Source: Arcticimaribacter sp002477625 (GTDB taxonomy: Bacteria > Bacteroidota > Bacteroidia > Flavobacteriales > Flavobacteriaceae). From it: a stretch of 64,000 nucleotides of DNA. Numbering within the stretch: position 1 is the stretch's first letter; every line of letters begins with the position of its first letter. Both the position numbers and the translations under genes were made by a program. The stretch is taken from NCBI GenBank assembly GCA_943846665.1, contig OX044358.1:2091638-2155637 (forward strand), in the 5' to 3' direction. Below the pieces are notes generated by a model, which was not told where the DNA came from, did not search any database, and saw nothing but the letters and a program-made list of their open reading frames with translations. Below, piece by piece: positions 26,240-35,508 of the stretch.

Positions 26240-27772
26240 ATGAAACCATTTTCAATCCTATTATCCTTTGTAAGTTTGTTGTTTTTTACGCAATGTGAGC
26301 AACAAATCGAAACCCATCTGGAGCAATTTCCTTTAATTCCGATCGCTAATGTGATGGAAGAGACGGGAAGTGCTTTTTTTATAAAAGATAAAACGGTTTT
26401 GTATTTCGATGTGCAAGATGAAGACTTGAAACGCACTGCTATTGTATTGAAGTCAAACTGGGAAGCACAAACAACGCATTCACTCTCATTGAATGAAGGG
26501 ATTCCTTTTTTACATTCAAAGATTGAATTAGTAAAAAGTGATTTTGATAAAGAAGAAGCTTACGAAATTAATATTAATAAAAAAGCCATTGTAATAAGTG
26601 CTTCAGCCGAAAGCGGTTTTTTCCGCGCGCTTACGAGTCTAGATCAATTGCTTCGTTTCCAAAAATTATCTTCTAATCCTAATGTTCTCCCAACCGGCAT
26701 CATTCAAGATGCACCAAAATATTCCTATCGTGGAGCTATGTTGGATGTTGCACGACATTTTTTTAGTATTGAAGAAGTAAAGCAATACATCGACCTATTA
26801 GCTCTATACAAAATCAATCATTTGCATTTGCATTTATCAGACGATCAGGGATGGAGAATTGAAATTAAATCTTGGCCCAACCTTTCCGAATACGGAGGAA
26901 GTACAGAAGTAGGGGGTATGTCTGGAGGTTTTTACACCCAAGAAGAGTACAAAGATCTCGTTGCTTATGCCCAAGAGCGTTTTATTACTATAGTCCCAGA
27001 AATTGATATTCCTGGGCATACAAACGCTGCTTTAGCGTCTTATCCCGAATTGAATTGCGATGGGAAAACAGCTGAACTTTATACTGGAACTGAAGTTGGA
27101 TTCAGTACTTTATGTATTGACAATGAACTTACTTTCCAGTTTTTAGATGATGTAATCCGTGAAATTACTGCAATTACACCGGGTGATTACTTTCATATCG
27201 GTGGAGATGAATCACTTTCAACCAATGAAGAAGATTACATCGTTTTTATTAGCAAGACACAAGAAATCGTTGAAAAATATGGAAAGAGTGTTATGGGATG
27301 GGATGAAATACAATCCTCGGATTTAAAACCCAATACCATAGCTCAATATTGGGCAGATGCTGATAATGCATTGGGTGCAATAAAGAAAGGCGCAAAGATA
27401 TTAATGTCTCCTGCGAAGTATGCTTATTTGGATATGCAATACGATAGCTTATCTAAATACGGATTGCACTGGGCTTCTTACATCAGTATAAAAAGAGGAT
27501 ACGACTGGAATCCAGACGAACTTGTTGAAGGTATAACAAACGAAAACATTGTTGGAATTGAAGCACCACTTTGGAGCGAAACCATATCGAACTTTGAAGA
27601 GTTGTCGTATTTAGCTTTTCCGCGCCTTTTGGGTTATGCCGAGATTGGATGGTCAAAAACCGAACAACGCGAATGGGCATCTTATGAAAAACGACTTATT
27701 GAACACGGAGTCTTGTTAGACTCCCTGTCCATAAAGTACTATCATTCGCCTAATATTCCTTGGAAAAAGTAA
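26240..27772 (+). CDS. GH20 beta-N-acetylhexosaminidase lipoprotein
   Basis: A 510-residue glycoside hydrolase family 20 enzyme that removes terminal GlcNAc or GalNAc by substrate-assisted catalysis. The lipobox is LLFFTQCEQ, so it is anchored to a membrane and perhaps exposed at the surface. An N-terminal GH20b-like domain (about 25-150) precedes the barrel, which shows HLHLSDDQGWRIEI and the catalytic pair FHIGGDES (Asp323-Glu324), and later GWDEI and APLWSET. The ATG at 26240 gives the lipoprotein signal; the longer frame from 26207 overlaps the previous gene. It is 17 bp downstream of the TIM-barrel gene and converges with the NagB fusion. Confidence 0.93.
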   Translation: MKPFSILLSFVSLLFFTQCEQQIETHLEQFPLIPIANVMEETGSAFFIKDKTVLYFDVQDEDLKRTAIVLKSNWEAQTTHSLSLNEGIPFLHSKIELVKSDFDKEEAYEININKKAIVISASAESGFFRALTSLDQLLRFQKLSSNPNVLPTGIIQDAPKYSYRGAMLDVARHFFSIEEVKQYIDLLALYKINHLHLHLSDDQGWRIEIKSWPNLSEYGGSTEVGGMSGGFYTQEEYKDLVAYAQERFITIVPEIDIPGHTNAALASYPELNCDGKTAELYTGTEVGFSTLCIDNELTFQFLDDVIREITAITPGDYFHIGGDESLSTNEEDYIVFISKTQEIVEKYGKSVMGWDEIQSSDLKPNTIAQYWADADNALGAIKKGAKILMSPAKYAYLDMQYDSLSKYGLHWASYISIKRGYDWNPDELVEGITNENIVGIEAPLWSETISNFEELSYLAFPRLLGYAEIGWSKTEQREWASYEKRLIEHGVLLDSLSIKYYHSPNIPWKK

Positions 27773-27776
27773 AATC

Positions 27777-29705
27777 CTAGAAAAAATACTGTTTAAAAGC
27801 TTCAATTGCCTCATATTCAGCCATACCTAATTGGTTATATATCGAGGCAGTTGTTTGATTACGCTGTTCGGCTCGTACCCAAAACTCACGGTTATCTTTC
27901 CCTTGAAACATAACTTTGTCTTTTTGAGATTGGTGAAAGAGAATGGCATTACGCTTTTGAATCACCTGATCTGGGCTTAAAGGCACTGCCATTTCAATAT
28001 CTCCGATGTCCCATTCCTGCCAAGCACCGCGATATAACCAAACACGACAATCGTCCATGTATGCTTTTACTTTAATGTCTTCTAGCACTTTAAAAATAAT
28101 ATTCAGACAAGCCCTATGCGTTCCATGTGGATCTGCCAAGTCACCCGCTGCAAAAATTTGATGGGGTTTAATTTCATCGATTAAATCTTGTGTGATTTTG
28201 AAATCTGCAGCACTGGGTTCGTTTTTTATAATTTTCCCAGTTTCATAGAATGGAAGATTGAGGAAGTGTAATTGTTCTGTTGGAAGTTTAAGGAAACGAG
28301 CAGCAGCAAGACACTCACTTCTCCTAACGGCAGCCTTTACACTTAAAACATCTCTAGATATTGCATTGCTATCAGAATGTATACTCTTTTTTAATGCTTC
28401 TAGCTGGTCTGTATTGCCTTGGTTTTTTAAAAAAGAGCCCTCGGCTACTTCAATAAACTTCAAGGCTTCTTCATCCGTTACAGCAATGTTTCCTGAGGTT
28501 TGATAGGCTACGTGAACTTCGTGCCCTTGATCAATAAGCCTTGCGAATGTACCTCCCATAGAGATTACATCATCATCAGGGTGTGGACTGAAGATTATGA
28601 CTCTCTTTTTTGCTGGATTGGCGCGCTCGGGTCGGTTACTATCGTCGTGATTTGGTTTTCCTCCTGGCCAACCTGTAATGGTGTGTTGTAATTGATTGAA
28701 CATTTGAATATTCAATTCATACGGCTGTCCCTGTGAAGCAATTAAACTCGAGAGACCGTGTTCGTTATAATCTCTGTTGGTGAGTTTTAAAAGCGGCTTT
28801 TGGGTTTGATTACTCAACCAAACGATTGCTTTTTTTACAAGGGTTTCTGTCCATTCACATTCTTTAACGAGCCAAGGTGTTTTGTGTTTAGTTAGCTCTG
28901 CACTTGCTTCCTCGTCCAATATAAAAGTACAATTGGGGTGTTGCTGTAAAAATGTTGCAGGATATAAACTTGTTATTTCTTTTTCAATGGTAAGTGCTAC
29001 GACTTCTGCTTTTTTGTGTCCCCAGCCTAAAAGCACTACGCGCTTTGCTTTGAGTATGGATCCAATCCCCATGGTTATGGCTTTAGTCGGAACAAAATTC
29101 AATCCGTTAAAGTCAGCTGCTGCATCTTCACGTGTTATTGGATCAAGCGCAATGATTCGTGTAATCGAATTTACATGCGACCCAGGCTCGTTAAAGCCAA
29201 TGTGTGCCGTTCTACCAATGCCCAATAATTGAAAATCAATTCCCCCATAAGATTCAATCTTTGCTTCGTATGCATTACAAAATGCAGCAACATCTTCTTC
29301 TTTAATATCGCCTTTTGGAATGTTGACCTGCTCTTGTGGGATGTCAATATGATCGAATAGATGCGTACACATAAAGCTATGATAACTTTGTTTATCCTCT
29401 GCTTTTAAACCAAAATACTCATCTAAGTTGAATGTAACAACATTTTTAAAACTCAAGCCTTCTTCTCTATGAAGGCGAACTAGTTCTTTGTAAACTCCAA
29501 TAGGAGAGGAGCCCGTTGCAAGACCTAATACATAGTATTCGGCTTTGCAGTCTCGTATGCCATCTGCAATCTCTTGAGCAACTAGTGCATCAGCCTCCGT
29601 TGCATTTTTAAATGTTATGTTGTGTATTTTTTCGAAGCGGGAAACTTCATTTCTTCCTGGGAGCTGGAATGCAAGTTTGTTTGGTTTTTTTGATATTGAT
29701 TTCAT
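27777..29705 (-). CDS. NagB-like glucosamine-6-phosphate deaminase fused to a PIG-L/LmbE deacetylase
   Basis: A 642-residue cytoplasmic two-domain protein; NagB alone is about 260 residues. The N-terminal domain has GLATGSSPIG (about 61-70), the catalytic-type aspartate in FNLDEYFGL (Asp95) and GIGRTAHIGFNEPGS (about 162-176). In E. coli NagB the last motif carries Asp141-Gly-His143; here the Asp-Gly pair is Thr166-Ala167, while His168 and Glu173 are kept. The C-terminal domain (about 368-570) has the zinc motif SPHPDDD (His375) of PIG-L/LmbE GlcNAc deacetylases. The two halves could deacetylate and deaminate GlcNAc-6-phosphate in turn. Long NagB-like fusions are known in Bacteroidota; the reaction here is inferred. 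Confidence 0.88.
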   Translation of the reverse strand: MKSISKKPNKLAFQLPGRNEVSRFEKIHNITFKNATEADALVAQEIADGIRDCKAEYYVLGLATGSSPIGVYKELVRLHREEGLSFKNVVTFNLDEYFGLKAEDKQSYHSFMCTHLFDHIDIPQEQVNIPKGDIKEEDVAAFCNAYEAKIESYGGIDFQLLGIGRTAHIGFNEPGSHVNSITRIIALDPITREDAAADFNGLNFVPTKAITMGIGSILKAKRVVLLGWGHKKAEVVALTIEKEITSLYPATFLQQHPNCTFILDEEASAELTKHKTPWLVKECEWTETLVKKAIVWLSNQTQKPLLKLTNRDYNEHGLSSLIASQGQPYELNIQMFNQLQHTITGWPGGKPNHDDSNRPERANPAKKRVIIFSPHPDDDVISMGGTFARLIDQGHEVHVAYQTSGNIAVTDEEALKFIEVAEGSFLKNQGNTDQLEALKKSIHSDSNAISRDVLSVKAAVRRSECLAAARFLKLPTEQLHFLNLPFYETGKIIKNEPSAADFKITQDLIDEIKPHQIFAAGDLADPHGTHRACLNIIFKVLEDIKVKAYMDDCRVWLYRGAWQEWDIGDIEMAVPLSPDQVIQKRNAILFHQSQKDKVMFQGKDNREFWVRAEQRNQTTASIYNQLGMAEYEAIEAFKQYFF

Positions 29706-29929
29706 TGAAATTGGATACGATTGTTTGTTAATTTAATAATATACTGTTATGAAAAAGCGATAAAGAAGGTAAACGCCACTTAAGGACCAAACCCACCACC
29801 TGTTTTTAAGATACCATTCCATTAGATTAATTTTTTTATTTATAATACTACTTTATACATCCGCTACAAACTTTCCCAGAATACAAAAGCAGGTTTATAT
29901 AAAAGGTATAGATTCATCGGCTTTTGTTC

Positions 29930-29955
29930 AAAAAAAAGACTCTAAAAAAGAGTCT
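29930..29955 (-). terminator. Terminator of the small zinc-ribbon gene
   Basis: Read on the minus strand, a 6-bp stem (AGACTC / GAGTCT) with a T-rich loop is followed by a run of T residues. It lies 20 bp past the stop of the minus-strand gene at 29975. Confidence 0.75.
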
Positions 29956-29974
29956 GAAATTTATAATACTGAAG

Positions 29975-30166
29975 CTAAACGGAACAACTCATGTCCATCC
30001 CACAACATTGAGGGGATTTAATTTTACCCTCACATTTTGGGCATTGAGAAATTTGTACCGAACTCCCATCTTCTAATTGAAGCATTCCATTTACTAGTGG
30101 CTCATTGCAGGTTGCGCAACTTGCGTTTACTGCCATTTCACATTGTTCACATTTGTACGTTTCCAT
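29975..30166 (-). CDS. Small cysteine-rich zinc-ribbon protein
   Basis: A 63-residue protein with ten cysteines in CxxC-like pairs: CEQC (6-9), CATC, CPKC and a final CCGMDMSC. The pattern predicts one or two zinc-binding ribbons. Its function is unknown. The coding region ends just before a convincing terminator, and the gene stands alone, so it is likely a real independent transcript. Short proteins ending in a CGMDMSC-like motif occur widely in flavobacteria, as far as I recall. Confidence 0.8.
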   Translation of the reverse strand: METYKCEQCEMAVNASCATCNEPLVNGMLQLEDGSSVQISQCPKCEGKIKSPQCCGMDMSCSV

Positions 30167-30276
30167 AAGATTTGTTTTTAAGTATCAAAAGTAAGGAATA
30201 ATTGAATAAGTTTCAAAGAGATTTAAATTTTAACGTGCTCATATTCAGACTTAAACAATAATTACGTATCGAATCA

Positions 30277-30360
30277 CTAAAGTCGTTCTTTGACTTCAAC
30301 GATCAGTAAAATGGCTAAACAAAATAAAAATGTGATTACTACAATACCTCCAACTCCCAT
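30277..30360 (-). CDS. Possible 27-residue membrane microprotein
   Basis: A short frame encodes MGVGGIVVIT, then a hydrophobic run FLFCLAILLI and a charged tail VEVKERL. This is the pattern of a single-pass membrane microprotein with a cytoplasmic charged end. There is no recognisable ribosome-binding site and no family assignment. It may be chance, but the surrounding 295-bp gap holds no other candidate. Confidence 0.35.
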   Translation of the reverse strand: MGVGGIVVITFLFCLAILLIVEVKERL

Positions 30361-30461
30361 GACTCTGTTTTTAATTTCTACAAATATAATCAAACTGTTA
30401 CATAATCTTTTAATAGACGTTTGGAAATAATCGATTAACTAGGAGTTTTCTGATTTTTAGC

Positions 30462-32684
30462 TTAGTCAATCAAATATTGAAATTTCACAAATAGTTGGGA
30501 TCGGTTGAATTGTAGGATTTGAAAATGAGCATCTTCAAGGTTTTCTAAGGTATTCTGGTTACCTCCAAAATAAAAAATAGTCGCTGGATTGGGATTCCAT
30601 TGTATCAAGGGTTGAACAAAAAATTGATCATTAAAACTATTGTTTTCGGTGATGATCCGAATGTTAAATGCCTGATTAAATTGATAGCGAACGCTTAGGC
30701 GGGCAATTGAGCCATTGAAGTAGTCTGAATTGTCGTTTATGCGACTTAATCGAGAATATCGCCAAGATGGGTTGATGTTGATGTTATCGTTTACTTGGAT
30801 GCCAAAGGTTAGGAATGCGGAACGAAGGACCCCCACTTCTGGAGTCGTTTCGTTTACCGACAGATCCTTTCCTGCAACTAAGTTCAGCCTAAAATTAAGG
30901 GACTCAGATGGTGAGCCAGAGATACTGAATTCGTGAGTTGGTAGATTTGTATACCGAATATTTAAAAATGTTTTTACTGCATCATAGTCTGCCGTATACC
31001 TCAGTTCGGTTTGACCAAAGGTTTTGAGAAAGGCAAAGAAATCGATACTGAAGTTTTTGTACAAATCTTCGAAGGTATAAACCACATCTATTTTAGTTCC
31101 AAACCCAAAGGATTGAAGTCCGGGTTTATTAATGATGTTTTGGTATTGATGAAATAATGTTCCCCAGCGGCGGTTGTTTTTTACTACAAAGCCAACATCT
31201 GCTCTGTACTGGGGCGAAATGTTGCGATAAAACAAGGAAGTTTGCCAGTGTTCTGTATTTCTGAATAACTGTACATACAGTGCATCTCCATTGACTGTGT
31301 CACCGTCTAAAGCAATGGTTTTTCCTTGGATTGTTTCGTCTGTTTCGATCCAATCTTGTATGGGTTCTTTATTCATGTTTTTAAACATTTCAAAGCTTAA
31401 ACGCCATTTTTTATTCAATAAAAATAGACCATCGAATCCGACCAAATGACCGTACCCACCCCCGTCATAAAAACGACTTGTAAGTAAGGCTCCAAACCGG
31501 GCTTTATTACTTATGAGGTTTTGATAGCGAAAAACATTCACAAGACTTTTACCACCATTCCCCATATAGGATCGATCTTCACCTCCCACCAAATAGGGGG
31601 TAGCATTATCTAGGGCATTCAATACAAAAAAGCGTGATTTTTTTCCTTGGCTGATGATTTTAGAAGCTACTGTAGGCTCTGCAATTGAACGAGAATTAAA
31701 AGCGCCGTCAGTAAAATTGACCAGATCGGCTCCTCGATTGAAGAAGGGCCTTCGTTCGGGGTACAATAGCGAAAAAGAGGAGTTTACATCAATCTGCGTT
31801 ACATCTGCTTCTACCTGTGAAAAATCGGGATTAATAGTAACCTCTAAACTGGTGTTTTTATTCAAATCCAAATTTACACCCAGACCAATATTAATATTCG
31901 GTTTTCCATATTGAAGTTTTTCCTCTGGAGTCGAACGTTTCCCATTTATATTACTTGAGAAATAGGGTAAGAATTCCAAGCGTTTATCAATCTTTATGTT
32001 TTTGAGAACCAACCGATCTGTTGTTTGGCAAACGACACAGGAATTATCTCGATCTCGTGGTTGACTGCTGACTTCTATTTCATTTCCATTTTCAATATAG
32101 CGGCGATAAAAGTTCATGTGCCATGTTTGATCTTTTCCATTGGGAAATGGAATCTCTGAAAAAGGAATTTTCATTTCAATTTGATATCCATCTGCCACAA
32201 TAGTTGCTTTAGATTCAAAGTTTATATTGAAACTACTGTCATAACGATCCTCGTCTTTAAGTGCATTTACTTGTTTTACGTCAAATTGACTTCCTAAAGC
32301 GTTTACAGCCAACCCAAGGTTATTACGCGCATCTGTGTAGGGATCTAGGCGGACCAGAAAAACATCGTCATTCCATATATTGCCATCATCTCTGGGGCGA
32401 AGGGAGGCTCTTATGTTGGAAGGATCGTCTTTGGCGTATACTCCAATAAAAAGATATAAATCTGAATAGGTAACATAGGCTATGGTTTCTTTCCTTGCTG
32501 TTTCATTGTTTGCTGGAGAAAACTCAACATCAAGGGGTATTTTGATAGCATTTTGCCATTCGTTTGGTGCAAGTATTCCATCAATATTTATCTCAGTTTC
32601 AGTTGACTTTGAAGGTGTAAATGTTTCTTGTGCTACGCATGTGAAACCTAATATAAAGAGACTGAGAAAAGCAAATGCTTTCAT
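30462..32684 (-). CDS. DUF5916 protein with N-terminal CBM9-like domain, outer-membrane
   Basis: A 740-residue exported protein with signal peptide ending CVAQ (about residue 18). The N-terminal domain (about 25-200) has the CBM9/DOMON-like features INIDGILAPNEW, YLFIGVYAKD and DDVFLVRLDPY. The remainder, from PDFSQVEADVTQIDVN and PERRPFF onward, is a beta-barrel-like DUF5916 region with alternating aromatic strands and a short hydrophobic C-terminus. Family members are predicted outer-membrane proteins of unknown role, often near peptidase or glycan genes. A CxxC pair (SCVVCQTTD, about 215) lies between the two parts. It stands alone on the minus strand. Confidence 0.85.
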   Translation of the reverse strand: MKAFAFLSLFILGFTCVAQETFTPSKSTETEINIDGILAPNEWQNAIKIPLDVEFSPANNETARKETIAYVTYSDLYLFIGVYAKDDPSNIRASLRPRDDGNIWNDDVFLVRLDPYTDARNNLGLAVNALGSQFDVKQVNALKDEDRYDSSFNINFESKATIVADGYQIEMKIPFSEIPFPNGKDQTWHMNFYRRYIENGNEIEVSSQPRDRDNSCVVCQTTDRLVLKNIKIDKRLEFLPYFSSNINGKRSTPEEKLQYGKPNINIGLGVNLDLNKNTSLEVTINPDFSQVEADVTQIDVNSSFSLLYPERRPFFNRGADLVNFTDGAFNSRSIAEPTVASKIISQGKKSRFFVLNALDNATPYLVGGEDRSYMGNGGKSLVNVFRYQNLISNKARFGALLTSRFYDGGGYGHLVGFDGLFLLNKKWRLSFEMFKNMNKEPIQDWIETDETIQGKTIALDGDTVNGDALYVQLFRNTEHWQTSLFYRNISPQYRADVGFVVKNNRRWGTLFHQYQNIINKPGLQSFGFGTKIDVVYTFEDLYKNFSIDFFAFLKTFGQTELRYTADYDAVKTFLNIRYTNLPTHEFSISGSPSESLNFRLNLVAGKDLSVNETTPEVGVLRSAFLTFGIQVNDNININPSWRYSRLSRINDNSDYFNGSIARLSVRYQFNQAFNIRIITENNSFNDQFFVQPLIQWNPNPATIFYFGGNQNTLENLEDAHFQILQFNRSQLFVKFQYLID

Positions 32685-33011
32685 TAGTTGAATTCTGAGA
32701 GGAAATAGGATGTACTCATCCTATTGATTTAAAAGAACAAATGTAAGCTAATATTAAAGGATTATCCCTCTAATATGAAATATGACTTTAAAGCAGTTAA
32801 ATTTGATAACGATCTTATAATGATAACCACTGTGATGGGTCAATTCACTCAACTGAATTTTACAATTTTGGATTCGGTTTATAGGAAAGCCGACTCGTCG
32901 GTGGCAACAATTCTCTAGCGCCATCGTTTTTATTAGCTTGGGGGGTAGTAGCCGTTTCAGCGGGTCTAATCACAAGTGCTTTTTCTGATATTTTAAAAAC
33001 AAAGGATAATT
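32685..33011. other. Intergenic region with a coding-like remnant
   Basis: This 327-bp gap between two minus-strand genes is AT-rich on its left. From about 32886 to 33033 on the plus strand it changes to a less AT-rich stretch with a 48-codon open frame that lacks a start codon. The frame encodes a hydrophobic segment (APSFLLAWGVVAVSAGLIT) typical of a membrane helix. It may be the tail of a lost membrane-protein gene or of a mobile insertion. I could not assign it to a family. Confidence 0.3.
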
Positions 33012-35204
33012 TTATAGACAATTGTAGATGGCAATGATTTTTCCATTGGATTTCTGCACCTCAATTATTTTATTGAAATCACGAAGTTTCATGAAGGCGT
33101 ATGCAACAGTATCAAAGAGCAAACTATGAGGAAAAGAGTAGTTGTTATTATAAATAATAAAATCTCCTACATTGGGTTCAGCAAAAGCTCCAGAGTGATA
33201 GGAGATGTTGTAATATCCAGAATCGGTTAAAGAACATAAATGAGCTTCATCTTCCATTGCAATACTATTTGAAACTACAGCAGTCTTATAATTATTACCA
33301 ATATACAAAGGCCATGGACAGCCGTTTAAAACAGCAACACCCGCTGCAATGGGGCAGCTGTCTGCTGGATCTAAAAAACCATCTCCATCGGTGTCGGGTG
33401 GACATAGTAATACATTAACGGGATCAGAATCTAAAAATTCTAGAGCCTCTCCTGGACAGCTAATAAATCCACGTACCAAATAGTTTCCTGCTAGGGTTGG
33501 TGTTATGGTTGCTTGACCTGTACTTCCAGCTAGAGTAGCATAGCCAGAACCACTGTCTACCTGCCATTCATAACTTGTAAAAAGGGTCATGTCGCCGGTT
33601 GAAAAACCTAAATTTGGTGCGCAATATCCATAAAGCCCTAGCCCAGTATTTTCGGTTGGCAGTTCAGGTGGAGAAGAGAATCCGGAATAAAATGCCCCCG
33701 ATGATGCAGCTCCACTTTCGTTAAAATAGGAGCAATACAATTCGTCGTTACTTACAATAGCAACATTTCCATTCAGATTGGATAGGGTATAGGTTTCATA
33801 ATTGACATTCCCTAAAACATCGAAAGGACCGTTCATTGTTGCTACTGCAAGGGCTCCAATAGCCTGAGATGTATTGTTATCGTCTGAAAGGGAAATGACA
33901 GCCCCTTTTTTACTAATTATATTCAAACTACCTGTAAAGACGGCTGTACCGATATTGTTTATGAATGGAATGTTATCGACATCACCAACACTAGAACATT
34001 TGAGTGGCGGGACAAAAAACAAGCCTTGATTGGCTTCGCTAGCTCCTGATCCAATACCCTGAAATGCATACACTGGGGCAGAGGATTGTACATACATATT
34101 TCCATCAGTTCCGTACAGATCACCTTCAATCAAATAATATGAGCCAGCATTTATACTTAGGTTGGTTGCGGCGGCATAGGTACCCGAGATATTAGCTCCT
34201 TTACCGTGAACAAGTGCATTGGTGACAGGGTTGCCATTGATTGTAATTGTAGTTGCGTCTGTATGGGCAACAAGCAATACATTCTCCCAATCATTCGAAC
34301 CACTACCTCGAACAAAAACATATTCTGTTCCCACTTTGCTGTAATCTACAAGTTGATCAAAACCATAGTCTCGCGCACCACCAGTTCCAAAGCTACCATT
34401 TAGGGAACCACTATTCACCACAATGGGTTTATTTGAACTTATATAAGCTCCAATAAGTCCGTCAGAATTCGTTGTTTGATTTGGATTCACTTCTATTGCC
34501 GCAGCCACATCGACCCCTTGATCCGATCGTGTAACAATGGTGTAGTTCTCGCCTCGATTTAGCGTAAAGCTGATGTCGTTCAAAGTTCCAGTTAGTGAAA
34601 CTCCTAGTGCAGCTTCATCGAAGTCGAGTATATCAACCCCGGTATTTATGTTGTTAATGGTAATCGATGTTGTGTTTTCTGAGGCCATTACTGAAAGAAA
34701 AGTAGAGTAATTTGACGCAGGATTATAGTTTGTAAAACCTCCTATTCTAAAATCGGTTCCTAGTGCTGCTCCTCCTTTACTTACCAATGCACCAGCTTGA
34801 GAAACACTTGCCATTCTGAGTGCTACATATACTGCAGCTGTAGCCTCAACGATATAGCCTTTGTCTGTTACAACCCTACTGGTGTTCGATACAATATCCG
34901 AACTGCTAGCTCCAATAGCAATTTGAGAGCTATCGAGGCCTCCAGGGGTATCAATCGTAAAAGTATAGGGCGTTGAATTGGATACCACAACTCGTGTTGT
35001 TGCTCCACCCACAGCTTTGATGTCTACGGTAACCGTGGCTGCACTGGGCGTTGAGATATACAAATAATGTCCTTGATCTGGAATTGCATTACTACCTGTT
35101 TCACTGGAGTAGGCTATTGGAGGGATATAATGTACTTTACTCAGTTGTGCAAAAAGAGATGTCTGAACTGTTAATAAGAAAAAACACACGACTAAACCTC
35201 TCAT
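33012..35204 (-). CDS. Large surface protein with adhesin-like beta domains and a TSP3-type calcium motif
   Basis: A 730-residue secreted protein with signal peptide ending SLFAQ (about residue 20). Most of the chain is beta-rich, with repeats of Thr/Ser/Val strands like IgGFc-binding-type N-terminal domains (EYVFVRGSGSNDWENVLLVAHTD is the most telling area; key residues near 295-315). At about 600-632 there is a thrombospondin type 3-like motif, DTDGDGFLDPADSC, followed by NGCPWP. Proteins of this plan in flavobacteria normally end with a type IX secretion sorting domain. Here the last about 95 residues show no such domain and no gliding-motility C-terminal motif, so the protein may have an exchanged tail. 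Function unknown. Confidence 0.75.
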   Translation of the reverse strand: MRGLVVCFFLLTVQTSLFAQLSKVHYIPPIAYSSETGSNAIPDQGHYLYISTPSAATVTVDIKAVGGATTRVVVSNSTPYTFTIDTPGGLDSSQIAIGASSSDIVSNTSRVVTDKGYIVEATAAVYVALRMASVSQAGALVSKGGAALGTDFRIGGFTNYNPASNYSTFLSVMASENTTSITINNINTGVDILDFDEAALGVSLTGTLNDISFTLNRGENYTIVTRSDQGVDVAAAIEVNPNQTTNSDGLIGAYISSNKPIVVNSGSLNGSFGTGGARDYGFDQLVDYSKVGTEYVFVRGSGSNDWENVLLVAHTDATTITINGNPVTNALVHGKGANISGTYAAATNLSINAGSYYLIEGDLYGTDGNMYVQSSAPVYAFQGIGSGASEANQGLFFVPPLKCSSVGDVDNIPFINNIGTAVFTGSLNIISKKGAVISLSDDNNTSQAIGALAVATMNGPFDVLGNVNYETYTLSNLNGNVAIVSNDELYCSYFNESGAASSGAFYSGFSSPPELPTENTGLGLYGYCAPNLGFSTGDMTLFTSYEWQVDSGSGYATLAGSTGQATITPTLAGNYLVRGFISCPGEALEFLDSDPVNVLLCPPDTDGDGFLDPADSCPIAAGVAVLNGCPWPLYIGNNYKTAVVSNSIAMEDEAHLCSLTDSGYYNISYHSGAFAEPNVGDFIIYNNNYSFPHSLLFDTVAYAFMKLRDFNKIIEVQKSNGKIIAIYNCL

Positions 35205-35508
35205 TTTATTCTTCTGTTGTATTAACTATTCTATTTTCAATTTAAAATATGTGCTGTTGTAACGATAAGCAATACTTCAAATGAGAATTAATATTAATTC
35301 ATATGAAGTAGGCTTGATTTTTTTAATGGGGACATGATCTTTATAAGGGTGAATGAATATACCCTTGACAAGTAGAAATCTGCTTATTTAAAGATTGAAC
35401 AGATGAAATTAATTTTAAGACTAGGAGTGGTTTAAATGGGTAGCATTAAAATAATGACCTTTAAAATGTATTTGGTTTGCTAATAACTGGAACAGTTGTC
35501 GAAATATT
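35205..35508. promoter_or_regulatory. Intergenic region with a long inverted repeat and a TATACCCTT motif
   Basis: An imperfect palindrome covers 35273-35310: TACTTCAAATGA and its mirror TCATATGAAGTA around an AATTAATATTAATT core. A second, smaller inverted repeat (AAGGGT ten bases from ACCCTT) lies at 35345-35366 and includes one of three TATACCCTTR motifs of the area. No gene is seen. The sites lie upstream of the minus-strand surface-protein gene and downstream of the small zinc-ribbon gene. Confidence 0.4.
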
